Origin: Acidobacteriota bacterium
Lineage (GTDB): Bacteria > Acidobacteriota > Terriglobia > Bryobacterales > Bryobacteraceae
Reading direction: 5' to 3'
Assembly (NCBI GenBank): GCA_025353165.1
Contig: JANXRE010000106.1
Span: 1-64,000 of the forward strand
DNA length: 64,000 bases
Below the pieces are notes generated by a model. That model ran no database searches. It worked only from the letters and a program-made list of their open reading frames with translations, and was not told the origin of the DNA. Numbering within the stretch: the first letter of the stretch is position 1; every line of letters starts with the position of its first letter. Shown here piece after piece: positions 17,459 through 27,966 of this stretch. A program made the translations under genes and the position numbers.

Positions 17459-19105
17459 TTGACACTCACACTGGTTGACTACCTAATCCTGGCAGTTTAT
17501 TTCGGATTCGTTGTGGGCATCGGGTGGTTCCTGCGGAAGAACGTAAGCTCGAGTTCGGACTTCCTCACCAGCGGCCGCTCGCTTCCCTTGTGGATCACGT
17601 CGCTGGCCTTCCTGGCCGCCAATATGGGCGCGCTGGAAATGATCGGGATGTGCGGCTCCGGCGCGAAGTACGGGATGATGACGTCCCACTTCTACTGGAT
17701 CGGCGCGATTCCGGCGATGCTGTTCGTCGGCGTCTTTATGATGCCGTTCTACTACGGCAGCAAGGCGCGGTCCGTCCCGGAATATCTGAAGCTGCGCTTT
17801 GACGAAAAGACGCGCGGGTTTAACGCGATTACGTTCGCGGTGATGACGATCTTCTCCTCGGGCATCTCGATGTACGCCCTGGGCATTCTGCTGCAGGAAA
17901 TCTTCGGCTGGAGCTTCACGTTTTCGGTGCTGGCGTCGGCGGGCATTGTCCTGATGTACACCTACCTGGGTGGCCTATCGAGCGCCATTTATAACGAGGT
18001 CCTGCAATTCTTCCTGATCGTGGCGGGCTTCTCCCCGCTGGCCATTCTCGCGGTTCAGAAGGCGGGAGGCTGGCATGGCGTGACCGCGAAACTGGCGCCG
18101 GTGATGACGTCCTCGTGGAGATTCGTGGGGAATTCAAAAGATAACCCGATGGGCGTTGAGGCGTTCGGGCTGTTCATGGGTCTCGGTTTCGTCCTGAGCT
18201 TCGGTTACTGGTGCACGAACTACCTGGTGATTCAGCGCGCGATGGCCGCGAAATCGATGACCGACGCGCGGAACACCCCGGTAGTCGGCGCATTCCCGAA
18301 GATGTTGATCCCGTTCGTGGTGATTGTGCCCGGCGTCGTTGCGGTCGCCCTCGCACAGATGGGCGTGGGATACGCGCTGCCGACCAAGAACGGCGGCCCG
18401 GATTACGACAAAGTTCTGTTCAGCCTGATGGCGCAGTTCTATCCTTCCGGAATGCTAGGGGTCGGCCTGACGGCGCTGGTGGCATCGTTCATGTCCGGCA
18501 TGGCCGGCAACGTCACGGCGTTCAACACGGTCTGGACGTACGACATTTACCAGGGATACATCCGCAAGAACGCTCCCGACGCGCACTATCTCTGGATGGG
18601 GCGCATGGCCACCATCTTCGGGACCGTCATGTCGATCGGCGCGGCTTACCTGGCCCGGTCGTTCAATAACATGATGGACCTGCTGCAACTGGTGTTCGGT
18701 TTTGTGAACGCTCCCCTGTTCGCGACGTTCCTGTTGGGGATGTTCTGGAAGCGGACGACCGGACACGGGGCATTCACCGGGCTGGTGTCGGGCACCACGG
18801 CCGCCGGGCTTACTTACGGGCTAACCAGCGCCGAGGGCAAGGGCGGTTTCTTCGGGGTGCTGCACACGTTCCCGTCTTCCATGGCGCAGAACTTTTGGGT
18901 GGCCATCAACGCTTTCGTGGTCTGCATGGTGGTGACGGTGGCCGTCAGCATGCTGTCGCAACCGAAGCCGGAGTCCGAGCTGGTGGGCCTGGTCTACAGC
19001 GTCACGCCGCGACAGGTCGAGAACGCGATCTGGTACAAGCGTCCGGCCATGCTGGCCCTGGCCGCGGTGGCGGTTTGCGTCGCGTTGAATTTCGTATTTT
19101 TTTAG
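17459..19105 (+). CDS. Sodium:solute symporter (SSS family), probably for a sugar
   Basis: 548 aa with a TTG start giving MTLTLVDYLILAVYF, the usual N-terminus of this group. About 13-14 hydrophobic segments span the protein. Typical SSS features include YFGFVVGIGWFLRKN, FLTSGRSLPLWITSLAFLAANMG with the helix-1 break, and the GGLSSAIYNEVLQFF segment. It moves a solute into the cytoplasm with sodium. It starts 35 bp after the TonB receptor and is followed within 9 bp by a 60-aa membrane protein and then galactokinase, so galactose is the best guess for the substrate. Confidence 0.9.
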   Translation: MTLTLVDYLILAVYFGFVVGIGWFLRKNVSSSSDFLTSGRSLPLWITSLAFLAANMGALEMIGMCGSGAKYGMMTSHFYWIGAIPAMLFVGVFMMPFYYGSKARSVPEYLKLRFDEKTRGFNAITFAVMTIFSSGISMYALGILLQEIFGWSFTFSVLASAGIVLMYTYLGGLSSAIYNEVLQFFLIVAGFSPLAILAVQKAGGWHGVTAKLAPVMTSSWRFVGNSKDNPMGVEAFGLFMGLGFVLSFGYWCTNYLVIQRAMAAKSMTDARNTPVVGAFPKMLIPFVVIVPGVVAVALAQMGVGYALPTKNGGPDYDKVLFSLMAQFYPSGMLGVGLTALVASFMSGMAGNVTAFNTVWTYDIYQGYIRKNAPDAHYLWMGRMATIFGTVMSIGAAYLARSFNNMMDLLQLVFGFVNAPLFATFLLGMFWKRTTGHGAFTGLVSGTTAAGLTYGLTSAEGKGGFFGVLHTFPSSMAQNFWVAINAFVVCMVVTVAVSMLSQPKPESELVGLVYSVTPRQVENAIWYKRPAMLALAAVAVCVALNFVFF

Positions 19106-19114
19106 AGGATATCC

Positions 19115-19297
19115 ATGCTCGATTTGCGAAAACCAGCCGGCTTTTTCTTTGCCGCGTTGGGGCTCATTCTGATCGCGACCGCGCTGACTGCGCCGCAATT
19201 CACGGCACCGCTGCTGGACGTCAATCTCAACCTGTATTTCGGCATCTTTTCGTTGCTGTTCGGGGGAGTATTTCTCCTGCTCGCCCGCCGGGCGTGA
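19115..19297 (+). CDS. Small two-helix membrane protein
   Basis: 60 aa. An AGAGGA ribosome-binding site lies 6 bp before the ATG. Two hydrophobic stretches (GFFFAALGLILIATAL and YFGIFSLLFGGVFLLLA) flank a short polar loop with a proline, giving a hairpin in the membrane, and the ends are basic. It sits between the symporter (9 bp) and galactokinase. It may be an accessory or stabilising subunit of the symporter, or simply a small membrane protein; no family is recognised. Confidence 0.7.
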   Translation: MLDLRKPAGFFFAALGLILIATALTAPQFTAPLLDVNLNLYFGIFSLLFGGVFLLLARRA

Positions 19298-19330
19298 TCG
19301 CGCCGCTATGCTGGTAGGTTGGAGATTTCC

Positions 19331-20479
19331 TTGTCCACCCCCACAGATCGACTGAGAGAAGTGTTTCCGGAGCGATTTCCAGGCAGTTCCGCGCCAGCGC
19401 TGTTCCGGGCGCCTGGACGCGTGAACCTGATCGGCGAGCACACCGATTACAGCGAGGGCTTTGTGCTGCCGATCGCCATCGACCTAGCGTGCTTCGTAGC
19501 GGCTGCCTCGCCGGGCGCCGCGCCGGGACAGGTTCGCTTGTATTCGGAGGAGTTGCAGCGGGGCAGCGAGATGGCGGCGAGCGGGATTCCGAACGCCCGG
19601 CCCGCTGGGGCTTGGACGGATTACGTGGTTGGCGTGGCCCAGCAGCTGGCACGGTCCGGCCGCGAAGTGAAATCCTGCGACCTGCTGATCCACTCCACGG
19701 TGCCGGTGGGAGCGGGGCTGAGTTCGTCGGCTGCGCTGGAGGTTTCGGCGGCGCTGGCGCTGGGCGCGGGCTCGATGGACAAGATGGAACTGGCGCGGCT
19801 TTGCCAGCGGGCGGAGAACGAGTTCGTCGGCCTGCCTTGCGGCATCATGGACCAGTTCGTGTCGATCTTCGGGCGGGAGAACGCCGCCATTTTGATCGAT
19901 TGCCGCACGTTGGAGCATCGCGCGGTGCCGCTGCCGGAGAACGTGGCGATCATCGCGGTGAACTCCATGGTGAAGCATGAGCTGGGATCGTCGGCCTATC
20001 GCGAGCGGGTGGCCGAATGCGCCCAAGCGGTCCGGTTCATCCAAGGCTCGCACGCCGGCGTGAAGACGCTTCGCGACGCGACGCTCGGAATGCTGGACGC
20101 GGCGATGGGCGAGGTGGCGATGCGGCGGGCGCGGCACGTGATCTCAGAGGACAACCGGGTTCTTGCATTCGCGGATGCGGCGGGCGATCTGAAGCGTATG
20201 GGCGAATTGTTCGTCGCTTCGCACCGGAGTTTGCAGCACGATTACGAGGTCAGTTGCGTGGAGCTGGATTTCCTGGTGGATACCGCGCTGGGGATTCCAG
20301 GTGTTTACGGCGCGCGGATGACGGGCGGGGGGTTCGGCGGATGTACGGTGAACCTGGTGGATCCGGCGGCGGTGGGCGCGTTCGAGCGGGAGATTGCGGT
20401 GCGGTACAAAGCGGAATACGGGATCGATCCGAAGGTCTTCGAATGCCGGCCGTCGGCGGGGGCGGGACCGGTGTCATGA
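19331..20479 (+). CDS. galK: Galactokinase
   Basis: About 382 aa. I prefer the TTG at 19331, which has GGAG at 19321-19324 at good spacing; a TTG at 19319 in frame is the alternative. It phosphorylates galactose to galactose-1-phosphate (Leloir pathway). The galactokinase signature is present (GRVNLIGEHTDYSEGFVLP), followed by the GHMP ATP-binding loop PVGAGLSSSAALEVS. CGIMDQFVSIFG carries the catalytic aspartate, and MTGGGFGGCTVNLV is the third GHMP motif. It is the last gene of the receptor-symporter cassette. No galT or galE is visible in the window. Confidence 0.94.
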   Translation: MSTPTDRLREVFPERFPGSSAPALFRAPGRVNLIGEHTDYSEGFVLPIAIDLACFVAAASPGAAPGQVRLYSEELQRGSEMAASGIPNARPAGAWTDYVVGVAQQLARSGREVKSCDLLIHSTVPVGAGLSSSAALEVSAALALGAGSMDKMELARLCQRAENEFVGLPCGIMDQFVSIFGRENAAILIDCRTLEHRAVPLPENVAIIAVNSMVKHELGSSAYRERVAECAQAVRFIQGSHAGVKTLRDATLGMLDAAMGEVAMRRARHVISEDNRVLAFADAAGDLKRMGELFVASHRSLQHDYEVSCVELDFLVDTALGIPGVYGARMTGGGFGGCTVNLVDPAAVGAFEREIAVRYKAEYGIDPKVFECRPSAGAGPVS

Positions 20480-20592
20480 GATCGGCTTCGATCCGCGATC
20501 TTCACCCTGATGCTCAATCGGCACGGGATGCGCGAGTGTCCCAGGTAACGTTCCGTGAAGCCATGAGAACCCCGCTGATCTAAAATGAAGCC

Positions 20593-20787
20593 GTGAAGGT
20601 CCGGGACTTGGTGCGGCTCGTCGAGGCGGACGGTTGGAAGCACGTTCGAACAACCGGAAGCCATCGACACTACAAGCATTCCTTGAAACCGAATGTCGTA
20701 ACCGTTCCGGGACATCCTGGCGATGACGTGCCGACAGGCACGCTAAGATCGATTCTCAAAGCAGCGGGATTGGAGAATAGGAAATGA
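20593..20787 (+). CDS. hicA: HicA-type mRNA interferase toxin
   Basis: 64 aa, GTG start. The dsRBD-like HicA fold is evident from KVRDLVRLVEADGWKHVR, the GSHRHYKH segment with the catalytic histidine (H24), and VTVPGHPGDDVPTGTLRSIL. HicA toxins cleave mRNA and are neutralised by HicB. Its stop codon overlaps the start of the HicB gene (ATGA), the standard hicAB arrangement. There are 113 bp between galK and this gene with nothing else recognisable. Confidence 0.92.
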   Translation: MKVRDLVRLVEADGWKHVRTTGSHRHYKHSLKPNVVTVPGHPGDDVPTGTLRSILKAAGLENRK

Positions 20788-21008
20788 GCCTCAAATACGC
20801 GGTCGTTTTCGAGCAGGCGGAGAGCAACTGGGCGGCCTACGTCCCCGATCTACCCGGTTGCATGACCACCGGCAAAACGCTTGAAGAGACCGAGAACAAC
20901 ATACGGGAAGCTATGGAAGGGCATCTGCGGACCTTGCGGGAGTTCGGCGACGCCGTGCCTCGTCCGGCCAGCGTGGCTAAGGAGATCGAAGTCTCTCCAG
21001 CGGTTTAA
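20784..21008 (+). CDS. hicB: HicB-type antitoxin
   Basis: 74 aa. It has the HicB partial RNase-H-like fold: YAVVFEQAESNWAAYVPDLPGCMTTGKTLEETENNIREAMEGHL. The C-terminus is short (PRPASVAKEIEV) with no added HTH or RHH DNA-binding domain, so autoregulation by direct operator binding is doubtful in this minimal form. It is translationally coupled to hicA. The ~170 bp that follow, up to the adaptor gene, hold no supported feature. Confidence 0.92.
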   Translation: MSLKYAVVFEQAESNWAAYVPDLPGCMTTGKTLEETENNIREAMEGHLRTLREFGDAVPRPASVAKEIEVSPAV

Positions 21009-21179
21009 AAAAATGTTGAGATGCGCGGGAACGCCGGCGCACTATCAGGTCAATTGAAGAGAATTGTCCTCCGAACGGTGATCCGACAAGAGTCAGGTTG
21101 CCGAATTCTCTAAAGCACGTCGACCGGCGCTCGTTGCGGAATTGGAATGCGCACTCCGATTTCCTGATGGGCGCCGATC

Positions 21180-22253
21180 TTATTTTTTGGCGGTGAGGCG
21201 ACTGCCTTCCCGAATCTCGTCCGACGCGCGCTTTACCACTTCATCGCCTTCCTTCAGGGGCCCGTAGACCTCTACCTGATCTCCCTGCGCCGCGCCTTTT
21301 CGGATATTCACCCATTCCGCGATTCCTTCCCGTAGCCTGATCACGAAGGTTCGTTCGGTAGTTGTAGCGACCGAAGATGCGGGCACCATCAGGGCAGCCT
21401 TGCGCCGCACTGGCCAACTGACCTCGGGGAACATGCCGGGCGAGAGCGTGCCCCCGGGATTCGGCACGTCCAGTTCGACGGCCAGCGTGCGTGTTTTCGG
21501 GTCCATGGAGTGTCCATTCCGGGCGACCGTGCCTTGGAACGAACGGCCTGGGAAAGCCGGCACCGTGAAGGTCACGCGAGCGCGCGGGACAATGCCCCCG
21601 GCGTCCGTTTCGGGAACGGGGACCACCAACCGCAGCCGGGCGGTGCCGTCGAGTTTTAGCAGCGGGCCGGCGTTGGGCCCGGCCAGCGCGCCGGGATGAA
21701 CGTAGCGGTCCGTAATCACTCCGGCAAAGGGCGCGGTGACGTTCAGATACGCTTGCAGATCGAGGAGGGCCTGGACCGCGGCGTGCGCCGCTTGGATCGC
21801 ACCCTGTGCAGACTGCACGGCGGCACGGGCGGCATCCGCCGACTTCGATGCCTGGTCGAGTTCGTTGCCCGAAATGGCGCCGGCCGTTTTGGCGGCTTCC
21901 TGCAATCGCTGGTAGATGGCTTGGGCCGCCGCCAGCTTGGCTTCGGCTTCGGCGCGCTGGGAAATCGCCGACTGCTCGCGCGACTGGACCTCGGCTATCT
22001 GCGCCTTCATCTCGGGCGCGGTCAGCACGATCAGCAGATCGCCTTTGCGAACCATGCTTCCGCGATCGACCAGGACGCGCTCGACGTACCCCGACACCCG
22101 CGCTCGGATGTCGACCGACTCGTAGGGGAGGAACTCGCCCGGCAGCCGGACGGTCCTTTCGAGGGGGCGGGAGACCACGCGCGCGACTTCCACCGGTGTC
22201 TGGGCGAAAGCCATCGCGGCGGCGAACAGGAAAGCGAAGCGGTTAGAGATCAT
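21180..22253 (-). CDS. RND efflux periplasmic adaptor (HlyD/AcrA family)
   Basis: 357 aa from the ATG at 22253, which overlaps the TGA of the MFS gene. A short N-terminal hydrophobic signal (FAFLFAAAMAFA) precedes the adaptor: LPYESVDIRARVSGYVERVLVDRGSMVRKGDLL (lipoyl half), an Ala/Gln-rich coiled-coil hairpin (about residues 75-135), and the returning half LNVTAPFAGVITDRYVHPG. Beta-barrel and membrane-proximal domains follow. The adaptor links the inner-membrane pump to the TolC-like channel. It is the last gene of the four-gene operon, unusual since adaptors normally come first. Confidence 0.9.
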   Translation of the reverse strand: MISNRFAFLFAAAMAFAQTPVEVARVVSRPLERTVRLPGEFLPYESVDIRARVSGYVERVLVDRGSMVRKGDLLIVLTAPEMKAQIAEVQSREQSAISQRAEAEAKLAAAQAIYQRLQEAAKTAGAISGNELDQASKSADAARAAVQSAQGAIQAAHAAVQALLDLQAYLNVTAPFAGVITDRYVHPGALAGPNAGPLLKLDGTARLRLVVPVPETDAGGIVPRARVTFTVPAFPGRSFQGTVARNGHSMDPKTRTLAVELDVPNPGGTLSPGMFPEVSWPVRRKAALMVPASSVATTTERTFVIRLREGIAEWVNIRKGAAQGDQVEVYGPLKEGDEVVKRASDEIREGSRLTAKK

Positions 22254-23461
22254 GTCAATTTCCGGAGCCGGAGCCAGCCCGCCGCGGCGAATACGATCAT
22301 CAAGGCAGCGCAGCCGTAATAGACGAGAACGATGCCGATCCGCGCGGCGAAGTCGCCGGCGAAAAAGATGGCCACCGATTGGGAGGCGGCGAACAGGGCC
22401 CACGAGATGCTGGTCACGCGGCCGCGCATCTCGGGCTCGGCTTCGGATTGCATTAATGAGAAGGCCGGCACAACGATGAGAGACGCGCCGAGCCCGACGA
22501 AGAAGCAGGCCGCCAGCGCGACGGGGGTGAAGCTTGTCCCGGCCAGCATCACAACCGACGCGGCGATTCCGATCAGGCCAATCAGAATCAACCAGGAAGA
22601 ATGCTTCATGCGGCGGACAACTGCCGAGACCGCGAAACTTCCCGCGAGACTGCCGGCGCCCACCATGGCGCCGGTCGCGCCGTAGATTGTCGGTCCGGCA
22701 TGGAGGATGTCGCGGACGTAGATCGCCAGGAGCGATGCGAACGCGCTGATGGCGAATGTGGCCGCAGCAATGGCGACCACCACGAACCCGATGACCGGAT
22801 GAAGCAGCACGTACTTCAGTCCCGAGTTCATGTCCACCACCACCGACTTGACGTTCTTGTTCTGATGGGGCCGCTCCGCCGGAAGAACGATGCCGGCGAT
22901 CAGCGCCGCCGAACCGGCGAAGCTCGCGCTGTCCAGGTAGTAACAGGACCGCTCGCCGAGAAATCCGACTAGGGCGCCGGCTAGAGCCGGGCTGAGCATG
23001 CGCACCACTTGGAGCGTCTGCTGCATGGCCGCGCTGGCGCTAATCAATGCTTCGCGAGGGACGATGAGGGGCGTCACGATGGATTGCGCCGGGACGAAGA
23101 AAGTTGAGATGGAGCTCAACACGGCGAACACCGCGTAGAACTGCCAGGGCGCGCGGGCGAAAACCATTGCGAGGACTAGCGTGGCGCGAATGAGATCGCT
23201 CGCGATCATGGTGCGGCGCGGGTCCCACCGGTCGACGAATACTCCGGCGATCGGCCCGAAAAGGGCGAAGGGTAGCAGGAACGCGACCATCACCATGGTG
23301 ACCTGCCGGGGCGAGCCGTGCAGCCGGAACGAGATGTAGCTGGATACGGCGTAGAACGCGAGGAAGTCGCCGAAGACGCTGACGAACTGGGCGGTCCACA
23401 AGCGGCGGAATGCCGGGATGGCCAGCACGGATCGGATGCCGGGGGCAGTTGCCGCGCTCAT
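22250..23461 (-). CDS. MFS transporter, EntS/MFS_3-like
   Basis: 403 aa with about 12 membrane segments. The conserved A-motif region between helices 2-3 is modified ([25 protein letters not shown]), typical of the EntS/macrolide-type MFS_3 group that exports siderophores or drugs. It overlaps both neighbours by 4 bp (ATGA junctions), so it is made together with the RND permease and the adaptor. Its place between them is unusual: it could load substrate into the periplasm for capture by the tripartite pump. Confidence 0.88.
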   Translation of the reverse strand: MSAATAPGIRSVLAIPAFRRLWTAQFVSVFGDFLAFYAVSSYISFRLHGSPRQVTMVMVAFLLPFALFGPIAGVFVDRWDPRRTMIASDLIRATLVLAMVFARAPWQFYAVFAVLSSISTFFVPAQSIVTPLIVPREALISASAAMQQTLQVVRMLSPALAGALVGFLGERSCYYLDSASFAGSAALIAGIVLPAERPHQNKNVKSVVVDMNSGLKYVLLHPVIGFVVVAIAAATFAISAFASLLAIYVRDILHAGPTIYGATGAMVGAGSLAGSFAVSAVVRRMKHSSWLILIGLIGIAASVVMLAGTSFTPVALAACFFVGLGASLIVVPAFSLMQSEAEPEMRGRVTSISWALFAASQSVAIFFAGDFAARIGIVLVYYGCAALMIVFAAAGWLRLRKLT

Positions 23462-26400
23462 TCGACCTCACTTGGAAGGAGGGAGCCGGACGTGACCTTC
23501 GCCCGACGCTGCAGCAGGGCGTAAATAGCCGGGAGCACCGTGAGCGTGGCGATGGTGGCGAACACGAGCCCTCCGATCACCGCCCGCCCGAGCGGCGCTG
23601 TCTGCTCGCCGCCCTCGCCAAACCCAAACGCCATGGGGATCATGCCCGCCGTCATTGCGGTTGCCGTCATCAGGATCGCGCGCAGCCGCCCGGCCGAGCC
23701 TTCGACGGCGGCCAAGTGCGCATCGCCGGATTCACGGCGGGTCATCTCCGCGAAGGTGACCAGCAGGATCGCATTGGCGACGCCGATCCCGACGGCCATG
23801 ATCGCGCCAGTGAACGACTGTATGTTCAGGGTGGTCCCGGTCAGCAGAAGAACCAGCGCCACGCCGCAGAGCGTGGCCGGCACGGTGGACACCACGGCCA
23901 GCGCGAGCCGCAGCGACTGGAAATTGGCGATGAGGAGCAGCAGGATGACTCCGATGGAGAGCAGCAATCCGGTCCGCAGGCCGGAGACGGTTTCTTCCAA
24001 CGGCGGAATCTGCCCGCGGACGTTGACCGTGGTTCCGCGCGGCGGATCGCCGACATCGCGGAGCGCGGCGCGGATCTCTCGGGCCACCACGCCGAGGGGT
24101 TTGTCGTGGATGTTCGCCGTCAGGCTGACGACGCGCTGCATGTTGTAGCGCTCCACTTCGCCGGGCGCCGTCCCCAGTTTGATCGACGCCACGTCCGACA
24201 ACAGCGGGCGCGGTTCGCCGTTTTGCATCACGGGTATATCGGCGACGTCGCTCACCGACGCCATTCGGCTCTGGGGGATTTCGACCTGAATCTGAAAGCC
24301 ATTGCCGCTGGCCGGGTCGCGCCAGTAGTTCGGCTCGATGAACCGCGACGAGGAGGTCGCCGCCACTAGAGAGCGCGCAACGCCGGCCGCGGTCAACCCG
24401 AACTGACCCGCGCGTTCCCGGTCGATGTTCACATCCACGGTCGGGTAATCGAGCGGCTGCGCGTATTCGAGATCGCGAATTTCCGTGATCTTCGCAAGCC
24501 GCGCCTTCACCTTTTCGGCATAGGCGCGGTTTGCCGCGAGGCTGGCGCCTTGCACGGCAACTTCGATGGGCGTCGCCGAGCCGAACGACATCACCTGGCT
24601 GACGATGTCTCCGGCTTCGAACGAGATCTCCACCGCCGGCAGCTCGCGCCGGAAGCGTGCCCGCAGACGCTCGCGCAGATCCTCGCGCCCTAATCGCGCG
24701 GCGGGGTTCAGCGCGACGAGCATTACCGCCTCCTGCGGTCCGCTGGTCCACAGGTAGATCGTGTTGATCGGATAACTCGCAGGCTGAACGCCGATGAACG
24801 CGGTGCTGATGAGGACGTTGTTCGGCCCGACCTCCTGCTTTATCAGGTCGAGCGCCTTCAGTTCGATCATCTCCGTACGTTCGATTCGCGTGCCTGTCGG
24901 AGCGCGCAGGCGCAGTTGAAATTGATTCGCGCTGGACGGCGGAAAGATCTCGGTGCCAAGGCGCGGCGCGAGCAGCAGCAGGATCGCGGCCGCGCCTGCT
25001 GCGTAGGCGGCCACAACGACCCACCGAAAACGGACGACGCGCTGGACATACCAGCGGTAAGCCCGGCCGCGAGATTTCGCCTCGTGGCCTTCGCGCATCC
25101 ACCAGGTGGAAAGCACCGGCACCAGCGTGCTCGACAACACGTACGACGAGATCATGGCGAGACCCACCGCCATCGACAGCGGCACGAACAACTGCCTCCC
25201 CACGCCGACCATGAAAAACGACGGCACGAAGACGCTGAGAATGCACAGCATGGAGAGCAGCCGCGCCGTGGCCGTTTTTCGCGTGGCGCTGAGAACCGAC
25301 CCGGCTCGGGAAACGCCGCCCGCCAGATGCGAATGGATGTTTTCGATTTCGACGGTGGCTTCGTCAACCAGCACTCCGACAGCCAGCGCGAGTCCGGCCA
25401 GCGTCATGATGTTGATGGTTTGTCCGGCCGCCCAGAGCCACACGACAGAGGACAGAAGCGCGAACGGAATGGTCAGAATCACGATCGCCGCGCTTCGCCA
25501 ATCCCGCAGAAAGAGGAGCACCATCAGGCCGGTTAGGAGCGCCCCGAGCAGACCCTCGATCTTGAGGTTGCGGATCGCGCCCGTCACGTACTTCGATTGA
25601 TCGAAGACCAGATCGATCTTCACGTCGGGCGGGCAGACGGCCTGCATGCGCGGGATGGCGTCCTTGATCCGCTCGAGGACGGCGAGCGTGGACGCGTCCG
25701 CGCGCTTGGTCACCTGAATATAGACCGTACGCCTGCCGTTCACATGCGCGTAGCCGGTGATGATGTCGGTCCCGACCTCCGCCGAAGCGATGTCGCGCAG
25801 GTAGACCGCCGCGCCCGGCCCGGTCACCCGCACGGGGGCGTCGAGCAGTTCGGCGACGTTCGCTCCGACCGTGGCGTTGGTGGATGCGATGCGCGTGAGA
25901 TCGCCGATCCGCACGTTGCCGGAGGGCATTACCGTGGTCGATTTGCTGACTGCGGCGACGGCATCTTCGGGCGAGATCCGGTAGGACCGCAGCCGGTCGG
26001 GGTCCAGCCGGACGACGACAGTTCGCTGGTTTCCGCCGAAGGGCGGCGGCGCCGAAACTCCGGGCAGCGTCGCGAACAACGGCCGGACCTGGTTCAGGGC
26101 GATGTTCTGCATCTCGGCGGGACTGCGCGTAGGGCTCGAAAACACGAGCTGGCCGACCGGAACGCTACCCGCGTCGTACCGGACGATAAACGGCTGGACC
26201 GCTCCGGCGGGCATGAACGATCGCGCGCGGTTCACGTAGCCGACCACCTGCGCCATGGCCTGGCTCATGTCCGTTCCGGGGTGGAACGCGATCTTCATCA
26301 GCGCCGCGCCCTGGATGCTCTTGGACTCGACGTGCTCGATTCCCGTGATGTAGAGGAAGTGATACTCGTAGTAATACGTTACGAACCCCTCCATCTGGGA

Positions 26401-26568
26401 AGGATCCATGCCGCCGTAAGGCTGCGCCACGTAGATCGTCGGCTGGCCGATGTCCGGGAAGATATCCACCGGCATGCGGCGCAACGCGAGTCCCGCGGCG
26501 AGGGCTACCGCGATGACCGCGACGATGATCGTGATGGGCCGCCGCATGGCGGCCAGCACAAGCCACAT
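23458..26568 (-). CDS. RND-family efflux permease (AcrB/CusA-like)
   Basis: 1036 aa. Standard layout: TM1 near residues 10-30 followed by [11 protein letters not shown], a first periplasmic loop, TM2-6 (about 335-480), a second loop and TM7-12. In TM4 the usual Asp-Asp proton relay reads [14 protein letters not shown], i.e. D402-E403, so the second acid is Glu. The 40-residue start [26 protein letters not shown] is closer to the CusA/heavy-metal-and-cation and related branches than to AcrB. I see no methionine cluster that would prove metal transport. It is preceded by the TolC-like gene (6 bp) and overlaps the MFS gene. Confidence 0.92.
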   Translation of the reverse strand: MWLVLAAMRRPITIIVAVIAVALAAGLALRRMPVDIFPDIGQPTIYVAQPYGGMDPSQMEGFVTYYYEYHFLYITGIEHVESKSIQGAALMKIAFHPGTDMSQAMAQVVGYVNRARSFMPAGAVQPFIVRYDAGSVPVGQLVFSSPTRSPAEMQNIALNQVRPLFATLPGVSAPPPFGGNQRTVVVRLDPDRLRSYRISPEDAVAAVSKSTTVMPSGNVRIGDLTRIASTNATVGANVAELLDAPVRVTGPGAAVYLRDIASAEVGTDIITGYAHVNGRRTVYIQVTKRADASTLAVLERIKDAIPRMQAVCPPDVKIDLVFDQSKYVTGAIRNLKIEGLLGALLTGLMVLLFLRDWRSAAIVILTIPFALLSSVVWLWAAGQTINIMTLAGLALAVGVLVDEATVEIENIHSHLAGGVSRAGSVLSATRKTATARLLSMLCILSVFVPSFFMVGVGRQLFVPLSMAVGLAMISSYVLSSTLVPVLSTWWMREGHEAKSRGRAYRWYVQRVVRFRWVVVAAYAAGAAAILLLLAPRLGTEIFPPSSANQFQLRLRAPTGTRIERTEMIELKALDLIKQEVGPNNVLISTAFIGVQPASYPINTIYLWTSGPQEAVMLVALNPAARLGREDLRERLRARFRRELPAVEISFEAGDIVSQVMSFGSATPIEVAVQGASLAANRAYAEKVKARLAKITEIRDLEYAQPLDYPTVDVNIDRERAGQFGLTAAGVARSLVAATSSSRFIEPNYWRDPASGNGFQIQVEIPQSRMASVSDVADIPVMQNGEPRPLLSDVASIKLGTAPGEVERYNMQRVVSLTANIHDKPLGVVAREIRAALRDVGDPPRGTTVNVRGQIPPLEETVSGLRTGLLLSIGVILLLLIANFQSLRLALAVVSTVPATLCGVALVLLLTGTTLNIQSFTGAIMAVGIGVANAILLVTFAEMTRRESGDAHLAAVEGSAGRLRAILMTATAMTAGMIPMAFGFGEGGEQTAPLGRAVIGGLVFATIATLTVLPAIYALLQRRAKVTSGSLLPSEVE

Positions 26569-26574
26569 GTAACG

Positions 26575-27936
26575 CTACCTTTCGCTCATGGTCAGCAACG
26601 GCTCGAGATCGCCGCTCGCCGCGCCGGCTGCGAGCAAGGCACGCCAGACGTTCAGGCGCGCCAGCGCGTCGTCGATCTCCGTTTGCGTCAGCAGCCGTTC
26701 CGCTTCGGCTACTTCGATCGCGGTACACAGGCCCGCTTTGTATCGCGCGACGGCCTGCCGCTCAGTCTCTTGAGCCGCCTGGAGCTGAACCGGCATATTC
26801 CGCGCGATCTCCCGCGCGCCTTCCACCATCGCTTTCGCGCGATCAAGCTGCCCGCGCAATTCGACGTTCATCTGCTGGAGCCTTGCCGCCTCCACGCGTT
26901 CGTTCCCGGCCTCGATCTGTTTGCGCGCGCGGATCGCGGCGTAATCCATGATCGGAAACGCGAGTGAGAATCCGATGGCCCAGTTTCCGGTGTCCGGATA
27001 GAGTCCGCTCGCCGGACCTCCGGAGGTATTATCCAGCCGCGCTCCGCTGCCCCGGCCGTATCCCGCGCCCTGCAGGTTGAACTTGGGGCGCCACGCGGTA
27101 TCGAGCGCCGTTTCGCGCGCCTTCACTTCCTCGATGGCGGCAGCCTGTTCGAGCAACAGCGGGTGCGTTCCCGGAACCTCCGGCGCGGCTGTGCCATCCG
27201 GCATCGAGGTCATTCGTCCGGGCGCGATCTGCACGATAGCCGGTCCCTGGGCGCCGACCATTTGCGCCAGGGTTGCCCTTGCCACCGCTTCGGCTTGCCG
27301 CGCCTGCGCGAGTTGGGTTCGCGCCAGCGCGGTCTCCGCTTGCGTGCGCGACAGGTCCGCGCCGGGACGCAACTCCGCCTTCACCACCGCGCCGACGATC
27401 TTCTCAACGGTCTCGGCGCGTTCGACGGCGGCGTGCGCGGCGCGCACCGTTTCTTCCGCGGCGAGCGTCGTCAGCCACGCATCCCCGGCCAGCGAGGCCA
27501 CTTCGAATTGGGTCCGCGCCACCGCCGCTTCGGCGCGCTTGCGTCCCGCTTCACTGGCTTCGACGTTTGCTTTTCGGAGCCCGAAATCGAACGGCTCCCA
27601 GGCGACCAGTACGCCCGTAGCCGAGCCCCAGACATTGGCCGCGACCGAAGGCAGCACCGGCCCGGAGATCGACGGGATCGCGGATTGGGGGAGCAGCAGT
27701 CCGTAAATGTTGTTGTGCGTCGCGCGATTCGCCTGCGCGAGGAAATCTATGTGCGGGAGGTAAGCTGTCCGGGCGAGATTGACGCCCGCCCGCGCCGCCG
27801 TCAACTGCTCCTGCGAGACACGCACCGAAGCGTAGTTCGCCGAGGCTTGGCGAACAGTCATTGCAAACGTAAGCGGTTGGGGCGCCGTTTGAGCCCCCAC
27901 CACGGAAGCGGCCGCGATCAGTAGAAGAGACTTCAT
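26575..27936 (-). CDS. TolC-like outer-membrane efflux protein
   Basis: 453 aa. A signal peptide (MKSLLLIAAASVVGA) leads to a two-fold repeated, Ala/Glu/Arg-rich helical protein with OEP-family blocks (SANYASVRVSQEQLTAARAGV and the equivalent second repeat near KQIEAGNERVEAARLQQMN). YLPHIDFLAQANR is the usual strand after the first helix. It forms the outer-membrane channel for the adjacent RND pump and is the first gene of the operon. Confidence 0.9.
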   Translation of the reverse strand: MKSLLLIAAASVVGAQTAPQPLTFAMTVRQASANYASVRVSQEQLTAARAGVNLARTAYLPHIDFLAQANRATHNNIYGLLLPQSAIPSISGPVLPSVAANVWGSATGVLVAWEPFDFGLRKANVEASEAGRKRAEAAVARTQFEVASLAGDAWLTTLAAEETVRAAHAAVERAETVEKIVGAVVKAELRPGADLSRTQAETALARTQLAQARQAEAVARATLAQMVGAQGPAIVQIAPGRMTSMPDGTAAPEVPGTHPLLLEQAAAIEEVKARETALDTAWRPKFNLQGAGYGRGSGARLDNTSGGPASGLYPDTGNWAIGFSLAFPIMDYAAIRARKQIEAGNERVEAARLQQMNVELRGQLDRAKAMVEGAREIARNMPVQLQAAQETERQAVARYKAGLCTAIEVAEAERLLTQTEIDDALARLNVWRALLAAGAASGDLEPLLTMSER

Positions 27937-27966
27937 CGAACCGGGGGATTCCCTCTGTAGCTTACG

